Origin: Armatimonadota bacterium
Lineage (GTDB): Bacteria; Armatimonadota; Fimbriimonadia; Fimbriimonadales; Fimbriimonadaceae
Direction of reading: 5' to 3'
NCBI GenBank assembly: GCA_018268375.1
Contig: JAFDWS010000002.1
Coordinates: 1,178,001 to 1,242,000, forward strand
Length of the DNA stretch: 64,000 bases
This document shows, piece after piece, positions 59,301 through 64,000 of this stretch. The position numbers were made by a program, and so were the translations under genes. A model generated the notes under the pieces. That model worked only from the letters and a program-made list of their open reading frames with translations, had not been told where the DNA came from and did not search any database. The stretch's first letter is position 1. Every line of letters starts with the position of its first letter.

Positions 59301-61664
59301 TCAGCGGACAAAGTTGCGCACCTCGGCCGAACCCTTGACAGTGATCGTCTGCGGGTTCGGAATGTTCTGGACTTGCGGGTAGTTGCGGATGGTCAAGACC
59401 ACCTGCATGACCTGGGTCGAGTCGTAGTCGACAGCCACGACGTCGTTCGGCTCTGTGTATTGGAAGCGGTACGTGACCAAGATGTTCCCGGTCGGGTGGA
59501 AGCCGGAAAGGTCCGTGTAACCACTGGGGATCGGCTCGCCAAAGCGGGAATTGAGCTCGACGTAGCCCGCCCGGTATTGCGGCTGCAAGATCGCTTGGAT
59601 CAAGTTGGTCGCCGAGTACGCCTGAGGGTCATAGAGGTTCCCTGACACGCCACCCAAGTTCAAACCGGTCTGTGACCAGTCCGGCTCCGGCTGATCGACA
59701 TAATTGATCAAGTACTGGTTGGGGCCGACCGGCCGCTGGCTGACGCGGGTGTAACGAACGTACTGGCCGTAGTTCGGTCCGGGCCGCTGGTCGGGGCCGA
59801 CAATGATCTCGCTGCCAGGAGTGACGTACGCCCGCGCCACGCCATTGGCCGTGTTCGGATAAAGGGCGTTGGTGGAAGCGTCTGGCTGGAGGCACACGCG
59901 AAGGTCGATGAACCTTTTCACGTACTGGGCTCGGTCCAAGCCGGGCGCGAGCAACGGGAAATCAGTCCAAAGCTTATTGAAGCGGCGGTTGATCGGCTCG
60001 AAGATCGGATCGGTCCAAACTCCGGTGCCCACGTCGGGATCGTTGTTAGGCGTGTAATCGAGCGTCTGGTTCTGGTCGAACGGGCTGACTCGGACGCCGG
60101 TCTTCAGGTCGATCGTCTGGCCCGAAGCGGACTGCTGACCCCAGGTCGGCACGCGGTACTCCCACGGCACCGAGGTGTCGGACCCGACTTCCCGGCCGTC
60201 GAAGCTCGCAATCACCTTGCCGTTGCGCGGATCGGGTGCGAACGGCACGAAATTGACTCTGGCCAAGGGGTTGTTCAGCCAGCTTGACCGCGCGTTCGCC
60301 GCCGCGACCGCATCGGTGAAAGCGTAGGGGTACGAATACGGGTTGGCGTTGACCGCCGGCTTCGGCAATTTCCGCTCCTTCAGGTACGTGGAAACCTCGA
60401 ACGTCTCCACACCTTCCGTGAGGTCGTTCGTCATCGTCGCCGGGTCATAGAGGAACATCGAGAAGACTTCCTGACCCGCATTCGACCAAATTCGTGCGAC
60501 CGAGTAAGGCGGCTCCGGGTTCAGAGGGTTGCTCCCCCACCGTTGCCTGACGTTACCGGCGCGGTCTCCGTTGGCAGCAAAGTTCGCTGGCCAGATCGAC
60601 GGCCACTGGCGGACAAGCACGGAAGAGTAGGCGCCGTACTTCGTCCGGTAGACGTCCGGGCCGGCCTTGCCCATGTTGCTGCCCTCCTCGCCCGAGCGGA
60701 CGGCCATTTCTGATGCGGCCGGTTCGCTCGTGATGCGGGTCGGCTGGAACCTGACGAGAGGCACCAACTGGGGGACGTTGTTGTTGTAGACCACCTGCCG
60801 GTTCGACTTGTCGAAGATCGGGGCGATCATGTCGTAGCGGCTGACCTCGGTCACGACGCGGGCCTTGCGGAGCCAGGTCAACATGCGCGCCGCTTTCGCT
60901 TGGCCCTGGGCGTTCAGCGCCAAGTTCGTGTTTGAAAGAGTGTCCACACCGGGGATCACCGCAAAGAAAGCCGGATCATCGATGTCGTCGGGATCGCCAT
61001 CGTTGTTGGCGTCGACAAAGAGCGCAGGGTTGACGACGTACTGGCCCAGGTTGCGGTCATAGACCTTCACCTGCACTTCCGCCCGGTAAAGGACGTAAAG
61101 GTTGTCCTGTTGGCCATTGACCGCCATCAACAAGCCGTCGTAAGGGTTGTTGTAGGGGGCACCAGCTGTCGGCGTGCCTGCCGCATCGACGAGGAGTGGG
61201 TTTCTCAGACCAACGAAGTAGCGGACCAACGACATGCCACTGGTGGCGGGCAGGTTCACCTGGCCCTTCGGAGCCTGGAGCGTCGGGTCCTCACGGCCCG
61301 TGTAGGGATCGATAAAGGCACCCGAGGGGCCCCGCTTAGGATCGCCTTCCGACGGCTTGTAGATGTCGAGCTTCATGAACGGCAGAGTGCTCGCGACAAA
61401 AGTGCCGGCGGTCTGGCCAGGCACGACCACCGTGATCGCGCCACGGTTGCCACTGTTGTCGCGGACGGCCGCGCCGTTCCCGACTTCGCGCTCGATCAAC
61501 CGGATCAGGTTGCGCGCTCGGTCCTGCGCGTCTGCAAAGGCTTGGGCCGCCCTCGTCAAGTTGAAACCTTGAATGACGGGGACGAAAATGATCGTCAGCA
61601 GGATCGTCGTGATCGCGATGACCGTGATCAGCTCGATCAGCGTGAAGGCGTTCCTTCTTCTCAT
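59301..61664 (-). CDS. Giant PilW-like pseudopilin
   Basis: A 787-residue protein with a textbook type IV prepilin N-terminus, MRRRNA|FTLIELITVIAITTIL, with Glu at +5. The -1 residue is Ala instead of Gly. After the helix, QAFADAQDRARNLIRLIERE continues as in PilW/GspJ. The other 720 residues are extracytoplasmic and unassigned; PilW and GspJ are normally 200-300 residues. It follows the PilV-like gene by one base and precedes the PilX-like gene, the order of the proteobacterial minor pilin operon. Confidence 0.8.
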   Translation of the reverse strand: MRRRNAFTLIELITVIAITTILLTIIFVPVIQGFNLTRAAQAFADAQDRARNLIRLIEREVGNGAAVRDNSGNRGAITVVVPGQTAGTFVASTLPFMKLDIYKPSEGDPKRGPSGAFIDPYTGREDPTLQAPKGQVNLPATSGMSLVRYFVGLRNPLLVDAAGTPTAGAPYNNPYDGLLMAVNGQQDNLYVLYRAEVQVKVYDRNLGQYVVNPALFVDANNDGDPDDIDDPAFFAVIPGVDTLSNTNLALNAQGQAKAARMLTWLRKARVVTEVSRYDMIAPIFDKSNRQVVYNNNVPQLVPLVRFQPTRITSEPAASEMAVRSGEEGSNMGKAGPDVYRTKYGAYSSVLVRQWPSIWPANFAANGDRAGNVRQRWGSNPLNPEPPYSVARIWSNAGQEVFSMFLYDPATMTNDLTEGVETFEVSTYLKERKLPKPAVNANPYSYPYAFTDAVAAANARSSWLNNPLARVNFVPFAPDPRNGKVIASFDGREVGSDTSVPWEYRVPTWGQQSASGQTIDLKTGVRVSPFDQNQTLDYTPNNDPDVGTGVWTDPIFEPINRRFNKLWTDFPLLAPGLDRAQYVKRFIDLRVCLQPDASTNALYPNTANGVARAYVTPGSEIIVGPDQRPGPNYGQYVRYTRVSQRPVGPNQYLINYVDQPEPDWSQTGLNLGGVSGNLYDPQAYSATNLIQAILQPQYRAGYVELNSRFGEPIPSGYTDLSGFHPTGNILVTYRFQYTEPNDVVAVDYDSTQVMQVVLTIRNYPQVQNIPNPQTITVKGSAEVRNFVR

Positions 61665-61665
61665 G

Positions 61666-63810
61666 TCAGTTCTTGCCTCCGATCTGGAGACCCTCCGTCT
61701 CCACTCGACCCCAACTCCTCATCCAAAACTCGAGGTTGTTGTAGTTCGTGTCCAGGTAGTTGGCCACACTCGATCCTTCCAATCTGAAGTTGGTCGGGTT
61801 CCACATCACCCGCACCTTGAGCGAAGCTCCCCGCACCCGTCGCGCCACGTAGCCTTGTGAACCGTCGAAGATAGAGCCCGCCGGAGCTTTGTCCCGGATA
61901 TCGGCAAAGGCCAGGTCGCGCCCGGCGATGTTCTCGATGCCAGAGATCTGGAATTCCTGGTCGTAAAGGGCGAACGGGCCTGCGCCGGTCGTGAGCCAGA
62001 CTTCGCCAGCGTTGACCTTCTGCCCCAGGTCATAGGGGGAGAAATACAGCCGGAAGGGCTGACCGACAGGGTTGCCGCCCGAATCGGGAGACCCGCCAAT
62101 GAAGCACTCACCGGGGCCAAGGCCGTTAGCGCCGATGTAGCGAGAGACCCGGTATTGCCGTGCTGCCTTGAACGGCTGCACCGACCACTCACCTCGCGCC
62201 ATGTACATCACCTTGATGTTGCGGGCGGAGATGTCGGGAACGAGCACCCGCGGCGCCCAAGGGTTGTTCGGGTCGCCGGTCGGATACTGGAACCAAGCGG
62301 AGAGGCCGTTGGCGGCATTGCCGTCCACGTCGCGAAAAACGATCTGGCCGATGCTGCGGTCGACCGTCCAGGCGCTGTCGGGGTTCTTCTCGATGTTGCC
62401 GAGGATGATCGCCCCGGTGTCGGTGTCCTCGACGATGATGTCGTCTGTGTCGGTCGAGGGAAGCGCGACCAGAGTCGGAGTGCTCAGACCCATGCCATGG
62501 TAGGCGAGTTGGTCCGGCTCCTCAGTACCGCGCGGCTTGATCGAGCCCGCCGTCAGCTTCACCTGCTTGGGCAGCAGGGCGCCACCAACGGTCTCGGGCA
62601 CCGGAACGCGGAACTCGTCCTTCAAGATGCGCCAGTCGAAAACCGAGTAGTCGACTTTGGCCTCGAGCGCCTCGCTGACGCCTGCTTGGGACCGCACGCG
62701 CGTCCCAAAACCGACCGGGTTGCACAGCAGGGTGCCGAGGGCGTAGCCTCGTGTGTCGGGGCCGGTGCCGACCGTCCCTGAACCGATCACCTTGTACTGG
62801 TAAGGGTCGTTCGGGTCGAACGTCTGGGCGAGCGGGATCTCGTCATAAATCCGCTGCACTCGCACGGACTCGCCTTCGGCATAGAGGTAGTTGGCCTTGA
62901 CAAAGTTCTGGTCACCGTAGATGTCGGGCACGGCCACCAGTTCTGGCAACGAGACCACCCAATAGTTGCCTACCCGCAGAGCGTAGGGAGGAATGTTGTT
63001 CGGGTCGAGCACGGCCTTGACGATCACGTCGAACTGGGCTGGCTGGCCGTTCACGCTGTAGGCGAAACTGAACGCGACGCGAAGGTTGCGGGCAAGGCTC
63101 GGCCCCACCCAGATCTGGTCTTCGTTCGGGAAATAGGTGTCGTCGGTGTCGTCCGCGGCGACGTAGTAGAACTCGCCTTCTCGAACGCGGCCGAACGGGT
63201 TCGGCTGGTTGAAATCGCGGTTGCCGTAACGGCGCTGGTAGTCGTTCCCGTAGACCTGGACGACGTCGGGCTCGCCGATACCGTTGGGCTGGGAGTAGTA
63301 GTACGCCGGGCCGAAGATCAATTGGAGGACGCTGCCGAAGTTCTGTCCGGGCGGCAGGCCAGGCACGCGTCTCGGGGCAGGCACTGGGGTCGACTCGCCG
63401 ATCACTCGGTTGAAAAGGTTCGCTCCACTGACCAGTTGCCAATTGGATGTGGGGTTGCCACCGATCATGACCTGGCCCTTCTCGTTGATCTGACCCTTGC
63501 CAAGGCCAGGGTCGATCGCAGGCATCAGGTCGTTGCGCTTGCGGTTGGTGTCAATGGTGACGCGCAGACCGGTCCCCGTGTTCGTGTAGGTCACAGGCAC
63601 GATCATTTCGGGCAGGTCGCTCGCCTGGCCCCGGATCCGGCTCATCTCGGACGTGCCGAGCTGGGACGCGCGAGTCACGTCGCGCGTGCGCCTCAAAATC
63701 GTCAGACCGGGCGGGAAGACCTGGACGATGGCCAGGATCCCGACCAAGAACACGACGATGACCACGAGGACTTCGATCAAAGTCGTACCGGACCGCTTAC
63801 TCATTCGCAT
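61666..63810 (-). CDS. Giant PilV-like pseudopilin
   Basis: A 714-residue protein with the prepilin signal MRMSKRSG|TTLIEVLVVIVVFLVGILAI (Gly -1, Glu +5, but Thr rather than Phe at +1), matching PilV/GspI style. The extracytoplasmic part of about 680 residues is Asn/Pro/Gly-rich and unassigned; PilV and GspI are normally 120-190 residues. The ATG at 63810 has GGAG 8 bases upstream. First complete gene of the minor-pseudopilin cluster visible in the window. Confidence 0.8.
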   Translation of the reverse strand: MRMSKRSGTTLIEVLVVIVVFLVGILAIVQVFPPGLTILRRTRDVTRASQLGTSEMSRIRGQASDLPEMIVPVTYTNTGTGLRVTIDTNRKRNDLMPAIDPGLGKGQINEKGQVMIGGNPTSNWQLVSGANLFNRVIGESTPVPAPRRVPGLPPGQNFGSVLQLIFGPAYYYSQPNGIGEPDVVQVYGNDYQRRYGNRDFNQPNPFGRVREGEFYYVAADDTDDTYFPNEDQIWVGPSLARNLRVAFSFAYSVNGQPAQFDVIVKAVLDPNNIPPYALRVGNYWVVSLPELVAVPDIYGDQNFVKANYLYAEGESVRVQRIYDEIPLAQTFDPNDPYQYKVIGSGTVGTGPDTRGYALGTLLCNPVGFGTRVRSQAGVSEALEAKVDYSVFDWRILKDEFRVPVPETVGGALLPKQVKLTAGSIKPRGTEEPDQLAYHGMGLSTPTLVALPSTDTDDIIVEDTDTGAIILGNIEKNPDSAWTVDRSIGQIVFRDVDGNAANGLSAWFQYPTGDPNNPWAPRVLVPDISARNIKVMYMARGEWSVQPFKAARQYRVSRYIGANGLGPGECFIGGSPDSGGNPVGQPFRLYFSPYDLGQKVNAGEVWLTTGAGPFALYDQEFQISGIENIAGRDLAFADIRDKAPAGSIFDGSQGYVARRVRGASLKVRVMWNPTNFRLEGSSVANYLDTNYNNLEFWMRSWGRVETEGLQIGGKN

Positions 63811-63856
63811 GCCTTGGGCTCCAAAGACGTTTCAATTCGCGCTCTGAGGGGGAGCC

Positions 63857-64000
63857 TCAGGGCATGACCCTCCAACTTCGCTCATTCACGAGGTTGGAAC
63901 CGAACGGGCGGGCGCCACCGCCCAGGAACAACACGATGTCCCGCTTGGCGGCGACGACCTGACCGTTGTTGTAGTCGCGGAAGTAGCCGTTCCAAGTGAT
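63857..64000 (-). CDS. C-terminus of upstream gene, cut by window edge
   Basis: The last 47 codons of a minus-strand gene, ending ERSWRVMP and a TGA at 63857-63859, 46 bases before the PilV-like start. The fragment (TWNGYFRDYNNGQVVAAKRD, then IVLFLGGGARPFG) would fit the C-terminus of another exported or pilin-like protein, and by gene order a FimU/GspH-type pseudopilin is expected here. The fragment is too short to confirm. Confidence 0.6.
   Translation of the reverse strand: MTWNGYFRDYNNGQVVAAKRDIVLFLGGGARPFGSNLVNERSWRVMP

Overview
The window reads as ordinary chromosome from a high-G+C, diderm (Gram-negative type) bacterium. It has a secretin, a TolC/RND efflux operon, an MEP-pathway kinase, GatCA tRNA amidotransferase subunits and a complete type IV pilus (T4P) assembly operon. 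Giant pseudopilins, ClpS-like duplicates, leaderless starts and a degenerate PASTA kinase locus together remind me most of Armatimonadota (Fimbriimonadia). That placement is an impression from gene style, not a proof. No rRNA, CRISPR array or insertion sequence was seen. One tRNA (Ser, CGA) is present.

Layout. 1-3150 is an accessory patch with lower-looking G+C: a HEPN-type protein, a DUF4238 protein and a SIR2-like protein, next to the 3' end of tRNA-Ser, which resembles a small defence island. 3186-13284 holds housekeeping genes: a YyaL-like thioredoxin-fold protein, gatC-gatA, a membrane protein, ispE, a MobA-like nucleotidyltransferase, small proteins, and acpP-fabF-xerC. 13314-21789 holds two polytopic membrane proteins (one YfhO-like), two tandem ClpS-like genes, a GAF-GGDEF diguanylate cyclase and a lipoprotein of the clostripain (C11) family whose catalytic Cys is Ser. 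22059-29828 holds rpsR, an AbrB-TolC-MFP-RND efflux operon behind a perfect inverted repeat, and rplU-rpmA. 29827-32429 holds kdsD-like and arginase genes, divergent from pdxT. 32559-37981 is a tightly overlapping minus-strand operon: aroK-aroB-small membrane protein-PASTA pseudokinase-rpe-small membrane protein-ribD.

38050-64000 is all minus strand and is the most interesting part. In transcription order it runs: pseudopilin-like C-terminus (cut by the edge), PilV-like (714 aa), PilW-like (787 aa), PilX-like (about 1090 aa), two giant secreted beta-propeller proteins (1609 and 2309 aa) in the PilY1 position, then a hairpin and a separate strong promoter, then pilM-pilN-pilO-pilP-(STN-domain protein)-pilQ, followed by aroK-aroB. 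The gene order reproduces the proteobacterial fimU-pilV-pilW-pilX-pilY1 and pilMNOPQ-aroK-aroB clusters, placed back to back, but the minor-pilin and tip proteins are several times larger than usual. Five consecutive assembly proteins carry glycine-rich low-complexity segments.

Regulation. At least seven genes (HEPN, SIR2-like, YyaL-like, gatC, the 514-aa membrane protein, rocF, pdxT) have a -10-like hexamer ending only 6-9 bases before the start codon and no Shine-Dalgarno sequence, so leaderless transcription appears common. The pilM promoter has a 14-bp perfect palindrome filling most of its -35/-10 spacer.
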